Below are positions 17,924 through 26,725 of a stretch of 64,000 nt of DNA, piece by piece. The position numbers were made by a program, and so were the translations under genes. The notes beneath the pieces are model-generated. The model was given only the letters and a program-made list of their open reading frames with translations, had not been told where the DNA came from and did not search any database. This DNA is from Neobacillus notoginsengisoli (lineage in GTDB: Bacteria; Bacillota; Bacilli; Bacillales; Cytobacillaceae). The number at the start of each line of letters is the position of its first letter. Positions within the stretch are counted from its first letter, which is position 1. The stretch is taken from contig NZ_QWEG01000007.1 of assembly GCF_003515685.1 (NCBI RefSeq), positions 124,001-188,000 of the forward strand. Direction: 5' to 3'.

Positions 17924-17962
17924 AAGCGCGGCTTACCCTCTGGTTAGTAGCCGCGCTTTTCT
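17924..17962 (+). terminator. Intrinsic terminator of the secreted/membrane pair
   Basis: Perfect 10-bp stem (17924-17933 with 17949-17958) followed by TTTTC. Confidence 0.82.
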
Positions 17963-18020
17963 TATTGTATCCTTTATGCATATAACCGCTTGGTAAACGT
18001 CCTATAATTAATCTTCCGAC

Positions 18021-18761
18021 TTAAAACTCCCTCAGTGTCCTCTTCAAAAACTCCCTTGTCCGCTCCTGGGTTGGGTTACTGAAGATTTGTTCCGGGCTGC
18101 CTTCTTCGGCAATGACACCTTTATCCATGAACACGACTCGGTCGGATACTTCACGGGCGAATTCCATTTCGTGCGTGACGATCAGCATCGTGAGGCCTGA
18201 TTCCGCCAGGTCCTTCATAACCTTAAGGACTTCCCCGACCATTTCCGGATCAAGCGCGGAAGTCGGCTCATCAAACAGCATGACATCTGGTTCCATGGAC
18301 AGCGCTCTGGCAATCGCCACCCTTTGCTTCTGGCCGCCAGACAATTGGTGCGGTTTGGCGTTAATATATTTGTCCATTCCGACAACCTTCAGATACTTCA
18401 TCGCAACTTCTTCAGCTTCCTCACTGGAACGCTTCAGCACTTTCACTTGACCAACGACACAATTGTTCAGCACATTATGATTGTTGAACAAGTTGAACTG
18501 CTGGAACACCATGCCCAGCTTCCGGCGGTAAAGAAACAAGTCATGCTTGTCATCAAGGATGTTTTCACCGTTATAAATGATCTGCCCGCCGCTCGGCATC
18601 TCCAGTAGGTTGATGCAACGGAGAAGCGTTGACTTCCCTGAACCTGAAGAACCGATGATGCTGACCACTTCGCCTTTTTTGACAGAAAAGTCGATGTCTT
18701 TTAAAACTTCATGGCTGCCGAAGCTTTTATTTAAATGCTGAATGTCAATCACTTTTTCCAT
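18021..18761 (-). CDS. Amino acid ABC transporter ATPase, predicted lysine importer
   Basis: 246 residues from ATG 18761 (SD GGAGGAGG). Polar amino acid (GlnQ/ArtM) subfamily: Walker [14 protein letters not shown], signature [15 protein letters not shown], Walker [17 protein letters not shown]-loop [11 protein letters not shown]. Third gene of the binding protein-permease-ATPase operon. A lysine riboswitch at the head of the operon points to lysine as substrate. Confidence 0.94.
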   Translation of the reverse strand: MEKVIDIQHLNKSFGSHEVLKDIDFSVKKGEVVSIIGSSGSGKSTLLRCINLLEMPSGGQIIYNGENILDDKHDLFLYRRKLGMVFQQFNLFNNHNVLNNCVVGQVKVLKRSSEEAEEVAMKYLKVVGMDKYINAKPHQLSGGQKQRVAIARALSMEPDVMLFDEPTSALDPEMVGEVLKVMKDLAESGLTMLIVTHEMEFAREVSDRVVFMDKGVIAEEGSPEQIFSNPTQERTREFLKRTLREF

Positions 18762-18785
18762 TTGTCCTCCTCCTTTCGACAAGTC

Positions 18786-19520
18786 TTACCTTGCTGGTGA
18801 TATATCTTCGCCGACAACCTTGTAGCTGTCCGGGCCTTCTATTTTCTTTTCAAAATGACGCAGGATTTTCGTCACGGCAAATGTCATCACAAAATAAAGG
18901 ATACACGCCACAAAGAATGATTCAAAATACCTGAAATTGTTCCCTGCGACTGATTTTGTCATGAAATATAGCTCTGAGACCGAAATGACGTTCAGAACGG
19001 ATGTATCCTTGATATTTATAACAAACTGGTTGCCGGTCGCCGGAAGGATATTCCGGATGACCTGCGGCAAAACCACATTCAGCATTGTCTGGATGTGATT
19101 CATCCCAATTGCTTGAGCCGCTTCGAATTGTCCCTTGTCAACGGAGATAATCCCTCCGCGGACGATTTCCGCCATATAGGCCCCTGTATTAATGGAAACA
19201 ACGATTAATGCTGCGACCAATACATTCATATCGATTCCAAATGCCATTGCCGATCCGTAATAAATGACCATTGCCTGAACAATCATCGGTGTTCCGCGGA
19301 AAAACTCAATATAAGCAGATAAAATAGCATTTATAATAGCTAAAACAATTTTTTTCGTCCCGCGTTCCGGAACGGGAATCGTCCGGATAATTCCAGCGAT
19401 GAGACCAATGATGGCCCCCGCTATCGTTCCAATAAGCGAGATCAGGAGTGTCATGCCAGCCCCGCGGAGGAACATCGGCCAGTTTTCCGAGATGATTCTT
19501 ATAATCCATTCGATGTCCAT
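18786..19520 (-). CDS. Amino acid ABC transporter permease, predicted lysine importer
   Basis: 244 residues from ATG 19520 (SD GGAGGAGGAG). HisM/GlnP family with about five helices and the EAA-type loop GQFEAAQAIGMNHIQTM facing the ATPase; FFRGTPMIVQ is also typical. Forms the membrane pore with the ATPase gene 24 bases downstream. Confidence 0.94.
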   Translation of the reverse strand: MDIEWIIRIISENWPMFLRGAGMTLLISLIGTIAGAIIGLIAGIIRTIPVPERGTKKIVLAIINAILSAYIEFFRGTPMIVQAMVIYYGSAMAFGIDMNVLVAALIVVSINTGAYMAEIVRGGIISVDKGQFEAAQAIGMNHIQTMLNVVLPQVIRNILPATGNQFVINIKDTSVLNVISVSELYFMTKSVAGNNFRYFESFFVACILYFVMTFAVTKILRHFEKKIEGPDSYKVVGEDISPAR

Positions 19521-19545
19521 ATTTCTCCTCCTCCATTTCACTATG

Positions 19546-19576
19546 AAACCGGCTGTGCAAAAGCAACAGCCGGTTT
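19546..19576 (-). terminator. Intra-operon hairpin between binding protein and permease
   Basis: Perfect 11-bp stem AAACCGGCTGT/ACAGCCGGTTT with a 9-base loop but no T-run after it on the - strand. Such hairpins often stabilise or partially terminate, so that the binding protein is made in excess. Confidence 0.6.
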
Positions 19577-19587
19577 ACTGTAATTGT

Positions 19588-20421
19588 TTATTCTGCAGCT
19601 GGCTGATTCTTGATTGCCTCATCCATAATAGTTGTTTGCTCTTCTTCAGAAATGCCTTTTAATACTTCATTGATTTTATCGGTCAGCTTGCTGCCCTTTT
19701 TCAGACCGACAGCAATCGCTGTATCATCCTCGGATGTTTTAAAGCCATCTTCAAATTCAACCATTGCAAAATGTTCATTCGCCGAAGATGCGCTCACAGC
19801 TTCAGGACGCTCAGAAACGTATCCGTCAATAATGCCAGATTCAAGAGCGACGCGCATCGCCGGGAAGTTATCCATGGCGGTTGCCTTCTTCACTCCTTTA
19901 ATCTGGTCGATGACAGAGTAATGGAATGTATTCAATTGGGCCGTCACTTTTGCACCCTTGAAGTCCTGGATTGATTTGGCTCCTTCGAACTGGCTTCCTT
20001 TCTTCACGACCATGACAAGGTTGGACTTATAGTAGTTGTCGGAAAAATCAATTGTTTTTTTACGTTCCGCTGTCGGGGACATCCCCGCGATAATGGCGTC
20101 AATTTTGCCGGAAGTCAATGCTGGTACAAGGCCATCCCATTCAATTTTGACAATGACGAGTTCCTTGCCGAGGGCATCGGCGATTTTCTTGGCGATTTCC
20201 ACATCATAACCGCCCGCATATTCAGATGCTCCTTGAATTTTTACAGCGCCATTCGAGTCGTCCTTCTGTGTCCAGTTAAACGGCGGATAACCGGCCTCCA
20301 GTCCTACCTTAAATGTACCGCCTTCTTTTGAGCCGGAATTTTCACCACCGCCACCGCAGCCCGCCAATACAAGCATCACCGAAATCAAGGCTGTTAGAAA
20401 CAAAGCTCCCCTTTTCTTCAT
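19588..20421 (-). CDS. Amino acid ABC transporter substrate-binding lipoprotein, predicted lysine-binding
   Basis: 277 residues from ATG 20421 (SD GGAAGG). Lipobox LVLAGC after a hydrophobic leader, then a Gly/Ser linker and an SBP_bac_3 domain (GLEAGYPPFNW, GYDVEIAKKIADALG, AIIAGMSPTAERKKTIDFSD). Membrane-anchored receptor that hands substrate to the permease. The lysine riboswitch in its leader indicates lysine or another basic amino acid. Confidence 0.94.
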   Translation of the reverse strand: MKKRGALFLTALISVMLVLAGCGGGGENSGSKEGGTFKVGLEAGYPPFNWTQKDDSNGAVKIQGASEYAGGYDVEIAKKIADALGKELVIVKIEWDGLVPALTSGKIDAIIAGMSPTAERKKTIDFSDNYYKSNLVMVVKKGSQFEGAKSIQDFKGAKVTAQLNTFHYSVIDQIKGVKKATAMDNFPAMRVALESGIIDGYVSERPEAVSASSANEHFAMVEFEDGFKTSEDDTAIAVGLKKGSKLTDKINEVLKGISEEEQTTIMDEAIKNQPAAE

Positions 20422-20457
20422 CTGTCCTTCCCCTTCCATTTTTTATTTTTAACTACA

Positions 20458-20489
20458 CGAAAAAGCGGCCTGAGATTCACTCAGGCCGC
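20458..20489 (-). terminator. Lysine riboswitch terminator
   Basis: Perfect 10-bp stem (20465-20474 with 20480-20489) followed by TTTTT on the - strand, between the lysine aptamer and the binding protein gene. Confidence 0.88.
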
Positions 20490-20559
20490 AACATGTATAG
20501 ATTGCCCCTAAAATCCTCTCTTCATCCCAAATGAGATAGCACAACTCAACAAACTGGGG

Positions 20560-20735
20560 GTTTATTGAGACAGTCCTACAGTTCTTCACTGCAGGCCCAG
20601 CAGGCAATACTGAGTATACTGCCCACTTCGGCGATATTTCCTTCTCCTTAGCTTCAATGCTTCTCAAACTCCACTAAGGACTGTTAAATACCGCGCCTCT
20701 ACCTCACTGTTGAAAGTGAGGTGGTTGTATTCAAT
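20560..20735 (-). promoter_or_regulatory. Lysine riboswitch (L box)
   Basis: On the - strand in order: GTGAGGTAGAGGCGC, an AGT-containing loop region, GAAGGAAATATCGCCGAAG, CTGCTGGGCCTGCAG-like P4/P5 region and GGACTGTC. These match the L box conserved blocks (AGAGGNGC, NGAAAG-type, GCCGAAG, GGACTGTC). A TTGACA and a TATAAT lie upstream near 20.74-20.79 kb, but their spacing is not canonical. Bases 20736-20919 hold nothing else I can support. Confidence 0.92.
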
Positions 20736-20919
20736 TATATGCAATTCAGACTATACTATTCTGACAAGTCTGTCAACCTTTCATGCTATCTTTTGCAGGT
20801 GCCAATATTTGCTGATTTTATCATCTTTCGACAGAAGACTCCCCCTTCAATTTTGAACAGTGCGTAGGCCAAAAATAGATGGGACAGAAGCTCCTCTCTA
20901 ATCCGCCTCCTAAACATTT

Positions 20920-22362
20920 TCAACCTATTTGCATTTTCTCAAGGTCCCATTTAGCTAAATGAAATTCTGCTTGGCCTTGGAAGGAAATTGTGTCATTACT
21001 GGGGTCTGGAAAATAGCGTGCAGTAAACACTTCTTGCCCATCGTTCACGAATATTTCCAGAGATGAATGGTCCCTGAAAATGAGCAGCTTGGATAACTCT
21101 GTCAGCTTGCATGTTCTCGTTTCAGGCTCCCCTGTTTTCAGGTTCTGCCTTTGCAGCCAGATTTCCTGTTTATTTGGATCAAAGCACAATTCGGCTTCGT
21201 TCCTAAAACAGATAGAGAACCCGCTCCCCTCAGCAAGAATGGAATCGAGCACCAATTCGGCCGACTTTCCTTTCATCCCTTCGAGCTGAGCGGTCCCGTC
21301 CAATTTCACATTTTGAAAAGAAACTTTATTTTTCCTGAGCATTTTCAATTCCTCTACCGGCGTCTGGTAAACTTTATCGCCTCTTAGACTCAGTACCCTT
21401 GGAATCGTCAGCGCATGGACCCAGCCTTTTGCGACAGTCGGCTGAAAGGCCTCCGTCTCGTCGGTAATCCCCATCCATGCATACAGGATGGTTCTTCCGC
21501 CATCGGCTAAAAACGTTTGCGGCACATAGAAATCAAAGCCCCGGTCCAGCTCCATAAAGGCTCCATGCCTGAATTCAGCTGTTTCGTAATCCAGCCGGCC
21601 AATAAAGTAACCGGACTGGAAAATATTGTTGTAGAGGTGACCGCTCGGCTCAAGGCTCTGCGGTGAAACGAGCAGTACATCTTTCCCGTCTAGCCGAGTC
21701 ATGTCCGGGCATTCCCACATATAACCGAAATCACCAAGCCCGCTCATGCCAGCCCCGACATTCTTCCCAGCCTCCGTCCAATGATACAAATCATCTGAAA
21801 CGAATAGAGCAGCCGCCCCTTTTTCATCCAGAGTTTGAGCACCCAGAATCATATAAAAACGGCCGTCCTCCCTCCATACCTTTGGATCGCGGAAATGGGC
21901 CGTATAGCCTTCAGGCAAGTTCAAAATAGGCCCCTTTTTTTCAAAATGGATTCCATCGGAAGAGACGGCCAGGCATTGATACGTTCCCATCCTCCCGTTT
22001 GACATTCCCGGTATAAAAAAGATAAAGCTTGCCTTCCCATTCAATGGCGCTCCCGGAATAGCAGCCATTCTTCTCATACCATTCACTAGGAGCCAGTGCG
22101 ACCGGCTCCGCGCGCCAATTGACCATATTCTTCAAGAATAATGTCCCCAGAACTTCGCTCCATGGGCGGTTTCAAACGGGTTCCATTGGTAAAACACATG
22201 GTAAACTCCGCCGAACTGAACAAGACCATTCGGATCATTTAATAGTCCCACCGGCGGCATGAGATGATAATCGAGACGATAAGGGTCGTTTTCAACCTGG
22301 TTTTTATGTTTTTTTATCTCTTCATACGCCTTTTTGATTAGGAGTTCCTGTTTTTCGCTCAT
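20920..22362 (-). pseudogene. sacA: Sucrose-6-phosphate hydrolase with two compensating frameshifts
   Basis: GH32 sucrase/invertase. ATG 22362 (SD GGAGG) opens the catalytic nucleophile region [14 protein letters not shown] and YQWNPF, but the frame hits TGA at 22132. The missing piece (MVNWRAEPVALAP to LYLFYTGNVK) continues in another frame, and from about 22007 the original frame resumes (TYQCLAVSSDG, FRDPKVW, MWECPDM). One base is lost near 22136-22141 and one gained in the GGG near 22009, so the shifts cancel. The remaining 388 residues look intact and unsaturated by stops. This may be a very young pseudogene or two base-calling errors. It normally cleaves the sucrose-6-phosphate delivered by the PTS gene upstream. 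Confidence 0.88.
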
Positions 22363-22426
22363 TGGAATTCCTCCTTCTACCGCATCAAGTTGTTTTATTA
22401 GTAACTAGCGCTTTTTTTTTGCAAAA

Positions 22427-22436
22427 ATTGAATTTA
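22427..22436. repeat. TTTTGCAAAA palindrome, example of a recurrent intergenic decamer
   Basis: One of at least ten exact copies in the window: 2619, 15024, 22427, 25253, 28682, 34277, 36917, 41575, 58824 and 63205. Eight are between genes. Confidence 0.7.
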
Positions 22437-22548
22437 TCCAGTTAGAATTGGTCGATTTTTTATTAAACAATCAATTTATTCAATCAAAATCCACCAATCA
22501 TGGCTTTTTGTCCTTAATTACCGGAAAACATCCCCCTGCTTGGTGTCC

Positions 22549-22704
22549 ATTCCTCCAAATTCAGCTTCCATTCGGCTGGATTCGCGCTTCATTCGTCCCG
22601 AAAACTCACCTTATTCGTCCAAATCACGGGGCCATTCGTCCAGATTCCGCCATCATTCGTCCGTCCGAATTACGCCTTCGACAACTGTCTATGCTCATTC
22701 GCCT
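22549..22704. repeat. 21-bp tandem repeat (ATTCGTCC core) between sucrose genes
   Basis: ATTCNNCC-type blocks occur at 22549, 22570, 22591, 22613, 22634 and 22655 and again in phase at 22697. Four read ATTCGTCC exactly or nearly so; the intervening 13 bases are poorly conserved. The array fills the ~400-base gap between the PTS gene and the sucrase, which share a strand. No plausible gene is present. Confidence 0.8.
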
Positions 22705-22727
22705 ATCAGCCAACTGATTCATACCAA

Positions 22728-22761
22728 TTGCAAAAAAAGAAGGCAGTTCACCTGCCCCCTT
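22728..22761 (-). terminator. Terminator after the sucrose PTS gene
   Basis: - strand stem GGGGCAG-GTGAA-CTGCCTT followed by CTTTTTTTGC. It separates the PTS gene from the sucrase, implying a second promoter or read-through for the sucrase. Confidence 0.75.
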
Positions 22762-22770
22762 TACAGATTA

Positions 22771-24174
22771 TTACTGTTCAATTTCTTTTCTCATTTTATC
22801 AGAGTAACCAAACATCCAAGTCAAGGCAAATGCCACCCCAATGGCGACAAGGTTAACCAAAATGTACGGTAAAATCTGGCCGTTCAAGTAGAGCAATGTT
22901 CCGGGAATGACTGTGACTGCCATACCGGTTGCTTTCAAGCCGAGAATGGAAGCTAAAAATCCACCTACCGCTCCTCCAATCAGTGCCATTAGGAATGGCT
23001 TTCCGTAGCGGAGGTTGACCCCGAAAATAGCTGGCTCGGTAATCCCTAGCAGAGCGGAAAAGGAAGATGGGTAGGCGAGCGCCTTTAACTTCGTCGATTT
23101 TGTCTTCAATCCGACAGCAAGCGCCGCACCGCCCTGCGCGGCAACCGCACACGTAACGATTGCATTGTAAGGGTTGTAGTGATATTTTGCCAAAAGCTGA
23201 ATCTCAAGCATATTGAAAATATGGTGAACCCCAGTAATGACAATGATCTGGTTAAATCCGCCAATAAGCAGGCCGCTAATCCCGAGTGGCCAGGACAAAA
23301 CCTTTGTCGCGACAGAAAGAATGCCTTGTTCGACAACGTGGAAAATCGGGCCGACGACTAGCAGCGACAGGGCAATCATAATCAATAGTGTCAAGAAAGG
23401 AGTCAAAATCAAATCCAGTGCTTCAGGGACTCGTCTTCTAATAATCCTTTCCAGCTTCGCACCGATAATTCCGGCAATAAAGGCCGGTAAAACCGATCCC
23501 TGGTAGCCAACGACCGGAATGAAGCCAAAAAAGAGAAGCGGCTCTACATCCCCGCCGGCTACCCCCCATGCATTCGGCAGGGCAGGGCCGACAAGCATCA
23601 GACCAAGAACTAAACCGATAATCGGTGTGCCGCCGAATACCCTGAAAGTTGACCAGGCAACGAGGGCGGGCAGGAAAATAAATGCTGTATCCGTCAGTAT
23701 TTCAGTAAACAGCAGGAAGTTTTCCGGCACATGATCAGGTGTGTATCCGAAAAGGCTGAGAATCTCTTCCTGCATGACTAACCCACGCAACCCCATGAAC
23801 AATCCGGTTGCAACGAGAACTGGAATAATTGGAACAAAGACATCACCGAACGTCCGGATGGCCCGCTGGAATTTGGAACCGGTTTTAATTACTTCCTTCT
23901 TTTGCTCGGATGCAGACGTTGTTTCAAGGCCAAGCTGGGAAACTTCTTCATATATCCGATTGACCGTTCCCGTGCCAAAAATGACTTGGTATTGGCCGGA
24001 ATTATAGAAGGCTCCCTTCACTTTATTGATTTGTTCGACTCGTTCCTGGTCAATTTTGTCCTTATCATTGACCATTAGGCGCAGACGTGTGGCACAATGG
24101 GCAACAGAATGGATATTTTCCCTGCCGCCGACAGCTTCAATTAACTCCTCAGCAATTTTTCGATTTTCCGACAA
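22771..24174 (-). CDS. sacP: PTS sucrose-specific EIIBC component
   Basis: About 467 residues. EIIB domain first, with the phosphorylated Cys in SVAHCATRLRL, then a ten-helix EIIC domain of the glucose/sucrose superfamily (GITEPAIFGVNLRYGKP, HHIFNMLEIQLLAKY). It imports sucrose as sucrose-6-phosphate. There is no EIIA domain, so it would borrow a shared EIIA-Glc. GTG at 24183 lies inside the SD; I prefer TTG at 24174, five bases after AGGGGTGA. The downstream sucrase supports sucrose as substrate; trehalose or another beta-glucoside is less likely. Confidence 0.9.
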   Translation of the reverse strand: MSENRKIAEELIEAVGGRENIHSVAHCATRLRLMVNDKDKIDQERVEQINKVKGAFYNSGQYQVIFGTGTVNRIYEEVSQLGLETTSASEQKKEVIKTGSKFQRAIRTFGDVFVPIIPVLVATGLFMGLRGLVMQEEILSLFGYTPDHVPENFLLFTEILTDTAFIFLPALVAWSTFRVFGGTPIIGLVLGLMLVGPALPNAWGVAGGDVEPLLFFGFIPVVGYQGSVLPAFIAGIIGAKLERIIRRRVPEALDLILTPFLTLLIMIALSLLVVGPIFHVVEQGILSVATKVLSWPLGISGLLIGGFNQIIVITGVHHIFNMLEIQLLAKYHYNPYNAIVTCAVAAQGGAALAVGLKTKSTKLKALAYPSSFSALLGITEPAIFGVNLRYGKPFLMALIGGAVGGFLASILGLKATGMAVTVIPGTLLYLNGQILPYILVNLVAIGVAFALTWMFGYSDKMRKEIEQ

Positions 24175-24293
24175 TTCTTTCACCCCTGTTTCATTACTTA
24201 TGTATCCATTTCACTAATGACGGGAGACGAAACAATTTCCAACAAAAAAAGTGAAAATAAAATGCCGAAGTCGCCTTCCCTCAACATTTAATT

Positions 24294-24737
24294 TCACTCT
24301 TTCTGGTCACTATCTTCGGTTATCTTCGTTTTCTGTTTGAATTTTTCAAAGATATCCTTGATTTTTTTATGATCTTCTTCCATTTCCTTTGCGGATTCCG
24401 CCGGGATGGCTTCTCCCTCAAACGTTGTGCCTATATTCAACTGGCCGCCCAACTCTCTAATTCCAACATTCCCAAGATTTGTGATTTGGTCAAATTTATC
24501 AATAAATAACCGCTCAACCTTAATTTCCTGATAAATTACCGCCGGCTGGCTGGCCCCCGGATTTTCTCCGCCAGACCCATCATGCCCGTTTAGCGAACTA
24601 TGTGTTCCGCCACTGTAATGGCCATATATTTGTTCTAACTCCTCAATTCGTCCTTCCATTCTGCTCACTTGGCTTTCGAGTTCCCTTATCTTTAAAAGCA
24701 GCTCTTCCACTGGATCTAATGGTTTATTCAAGGGCAT
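24294..24737 (-). CDS. GerPC-like spore germination/coat protein
   Basis: 147 residues: an N-terminal coiled coil (EELLLKIRELESQVSRMEG), a Gly/Ser-rich linker, then IKVERLFIDKFDQITN and LGGQLNIGTTFEG, resembling the GerPC core. GerP proteins act in the inner spore coat to let germinants reach their receptors. Last gene of a six-gene same-strand cluster. Shorter than typical GerPC (~200 residues), so the assignment is by motif and context. Confidence 0.65.
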   Translation of the reverse strand: MPLNKPLDPVEELLLKIRELESQVSRMEGRIEELEQIYGHYSGGTHSSLNGHDGSGGENPGASQPAVIYQEIKVERLFIDKFDQITNLGNVGIRELGGQLNIGTTFEGEAIPAESAKEMEEDHKKIKDIFEKFKQKTKITEDSDQKE

Positions 24738-24769
24738 TATTGGATCACACCTTCATCGTTATGGATAGT

Positions 24770-25237
24770 TCAGCGAATGAGGATGGTTTCTTCCCGCACA
24801 TATCTTCTTGGATACGTAATAATGAGAAGACCATTCTCAAATCTGGCATGCATTCCCTTGCTCTCAGCCGGCTCAGGCAAATCGATTGTCCGCTGAAACT
24901 CACCATACTTCCTTTCATTCACCACAGTTGCCCCGTTAATCATCGGTGGGTGAAGGATTCCCCTGACGGTAAGTTTAGTTCCCGATACGGACAGGGCCAT
25001 ATCTTCCCTCATGGCACCAGGGATTTCCATCAACAGGATAATATCTGTGTCAGTAAGGAAGATGTCCGTTTTTGGATAATTGCCACTGTCCTTTTTTTCT
25101 GGTTGCCTGCCGCTCTGGACGCCATTCTCCTCCACGATTTCGCCAGGCGGGTTTTCGTCAAAAACCATTTCCCAGAACCTTCCATTTTGGTACTTCTGGG
25201 TCATTTCGATCCATTGCTTTATTTTGTCCGCATCCAC
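24770..25237 (-). CDS. Hsp20/alpha-crystallin family protein, probably spore-associated
   Basis: 155 residues, GTG start after AAGGAGGGG. Alpha-crystallin domain at ~55-150 (DIILLMEIPGAMREDMALSVSG, YGEFQRTIDLPE, ARFENGLLIITYPR) with a variable N-terminus. Small heat-shock proteins prevent aggregation; in Bacillus spores CotP and GerT are coat members of this fold. Location among gerP-like genes suggests the same. Confidence 0.8.
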   Translation of the reverse strand: MDADKIKQWIEMTQKYQNGRFWEMVFDENPPGEIVEENGVQSGRQPEKKDSGNYPKTDIFLTDTDIILLMEIPGAMREDMALSVSGTKLTVRGILHPPMINGATVVNERKYGEFQRTIDLPEPAESKGMHARFENGLLIITYPRRYVREETILIR

Positions 25238-25283
25238 TTCTTTGGCCCCTCCTTTTGCAAAAAATTACTGAAGATCTATTCCT

Positions 25284-25754
25284 TCATTCAACCGGAGGCA
25301 CAGCTACTTCAGTAAACTGCGGATCAGTTCTTTTTTTCATTTTTATTTGCAGGTAACTGTCCCGATACTCCGAGACAGACTCCTTCATTTTAACAATCGA
25401 CGGGAGCGTGATGACATGGCGGGCCTCCGGATTTGGCATTCCCTCAATCAGAAGCTGATTCGAATTGTGGTAGATTTTCAGGTTGGATAGTACGGCGGGG
25501 TCCTTAATATAGATTTTCACATATACATGATCGTGGCTTTCAAAAGTTTTCACGTCCATAGATTCATTTACCTTTAACTCTGGTTCCTCCTCGATATCCA
25601 CCGCTGCAGTTTTCTCCACCAAGTCCGCATGTTTCATGGAAGAGGAAATCGATCGTTCCACCAGGTCCTGGACAAATTTTTGAATGTCATTGTTAAAATA
25701 AGACTGGTCAAGCCATTTTGGCAAACCACCTTTAGAAAACGGAAATGGCAGCAT
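25284..25754 (-). CDS. Hsp20-like spore protein (CotP/GerT-like)
   Basis: 156 residues. N-terminal FPFSKGGLPKWLDQSYFNND then a degenerate alpha-crystallin fold (DHVYVKIYIKDPAVLSNLK, LLIEGMPNPEARHVITLPS). More divergent than the gene 46 bases downstream; the typical GLL...P ending is missing. SD GGGGTG. Probable coat/germination component by context. Confidence 0.65.
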   Translation of the reverse strand: MLPFPFSKGGLPKWLDQSYFNNDIQKFVQDLVERSISSSMKHADLVEKTAAVDIEEEPELKVNESMDVKTFESHDHVYVKIYIKDPAVLSNLKIYHNSNQLLIEGMPNPEARHVITLPSIVKMKESVSEYRDSYLQIKMKKRTDPQFTEVAVPPVE

Positions 25755-25776
25755 CTGAGTTCACCCCTATATCCAT

Positions 25777-26019
25777 TTAAAATTGATTACTTATTGGAAG
25801 TGACGGGTTGGCAATTTGGTCTTGGTCACTTACATCGGGATCCACACTGTTATTGCCTATTATGGAAGAGCTTGGAGATAGATCGCCGAGCGAGAAATTA
25901 GCACCAATATATTTTGAATTCGCTGTATGGCTGTTATGGATGGTCGCTCCGATATCGAGGTTCCCATTTTGCGTAATCCCGTTCGTTTTCACATTAAATA
26001 TATTGATAAAATAAGGCAT
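25777..26019 (-). CDS. GerPA/GerPF family spore germination protein
   Basis: 80 residues, AAAGGAG SD. Shows the family pattern [21 protein letters not shown] followed by a variable, Asp/Asn-rich tail. Small inner-coat proteins, synthesised in the mother cell, needed for germinant access. One of three paralogues in a row. Confidence 0.85.
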   Translation of the reverse strand: MPYFINIFNVKTNGITQNGNLDIGATIHNSHTANSKYIGANFSLGDLSPSSSIIGNNSVDPDVSDQDQIANPSLPISNQF

Positions 26020-26044
26020 GGTTTGCTCCTTTCAAAGGAAAATG

Positions 26045-26287
26045 TCAGTATTGGTTCGAATTTACATTTGCTGGGTTTGCAATATCTCCCTGATCATTCA
26101 CATCCGGGTCAATGAAGACATTTTCCATTCCTGATGTCGTTGGGGAAATATCTCCATAAGAGGCATTGGTCCCTTGCGATTTCGTGTGGGCTGAAGGGGA
26201 ATTATGAAGCGCATCACCTATATTGAGTGATCCGTTGTTTGATATATTATTAATTTTAATGCTGTATATATTTATATTCGTGGCCAT
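26045..26287 (-). CDS. GerPA/GerPF family spore germination protein
   Basis: 80 residues from ATG 26287 (SD GGGAGGGG; the TTG at 26302 overlaps it). Family pattern NNISNNGSLNIGDALHNSPSA. The tail DPDVNDQGDIANPANVNSNQY is close to that of the next gene ([21 protein letters not shown]), so the two arose by tandem duplication. Confidence 0.84.
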   Translation of the reverse strand: MATNINIYSIKINNISNNGSLNIGDALHNSPSAHTKSQGTNASYGDISPTTSGMENVFIDPDVNDQGDIANPANVNSNQY

Positions 26288-26356
26288 ATTCTCCCCTCCC
26301 AACTTATCATTGGTTATATATATGCCCAGGTTATTGAAATGGTTAAAAAGAGCTTT

Positions 26357-26575
26357 TTACTGAGGGGGTTCACTTTGTTCATTTTTATTGACATCGGCTA
26401 CATTTACCTTGTTTTGGTACTCAATCACGTTCGAAGAGTCACCGAATGCAAAACAAGCTCCGGCAACTTTCACATTGGCCGTGTGGCTGTTCTGAACCGT
26501 GGACCCGATGTTGATGTTTCCGTTTTGCGTGATGATGTTTGTTTTCATGCGATAGACAATTGCAACATTCCTCAT
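26357..26575 (-). CDS. GerPA/GerPF family spore germination protein
   Basis: 72 residues, the size of GerPA/GerPF. Pattern TNIITQNGNINIGSTVQNSHTA. First gene of the cluster with a GAGGTGA SD. A sigma-K-like -10 box lies 59 bases upstream of the start, in keeping with late mother-cell expression. Confidence 0.86.
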   Translation of the reverse strand: MRNVAIVYRMKTNIITQNGNINIGSTVQNSHTANVKVAGACFAFGDSSNVIEYQNKVNVADVNKNEQSEPPQ

Positions 26576-26633
26576 AATCTCACCTCTTAACAGGGAACGG
26601 CGTATAAATAAGCCTTTTTCTGTTCGCTTCCAA

Positions 26634-26642
26634 TACTATATG
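26634..26642 (-). promoter_or_regulatory. Candidate sigma-K -10 element of the gerP-like cluster
   Basis: - strand CATATAGTA fits CATANNNTA exactly. The AC-type -35 expected ~16 bases upstream is not convincing. Confidence 0.5.
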
Positions 26643-26682
26643 CCCTTTCCTCGGACGGCTCCATAGGCTACCGCCCAATCAT

Positions 26683-26716
26683 GCAAAAAAACCAGCGGCA
26701 CAAAGCTACTGGTTTT
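26683..26716 (-). terminator. Terminator of the UPF0324 transporter gene
   Basis: - strand stem AAAACCAG/CTGGTTTT (26716-26709 with 26695-26688) followed by TTTGC. Confidence 0.8.
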
Positions 26717-26725
26717 CAAGAATAC

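Noticed and set aside
22448-22872. Short frames with seven-residue periodicity between sacP and sacA
   Set aside because: The periodicity comes from the 21-bp DNA repeat read in frame; no ribosome binding site and no stable product expected.
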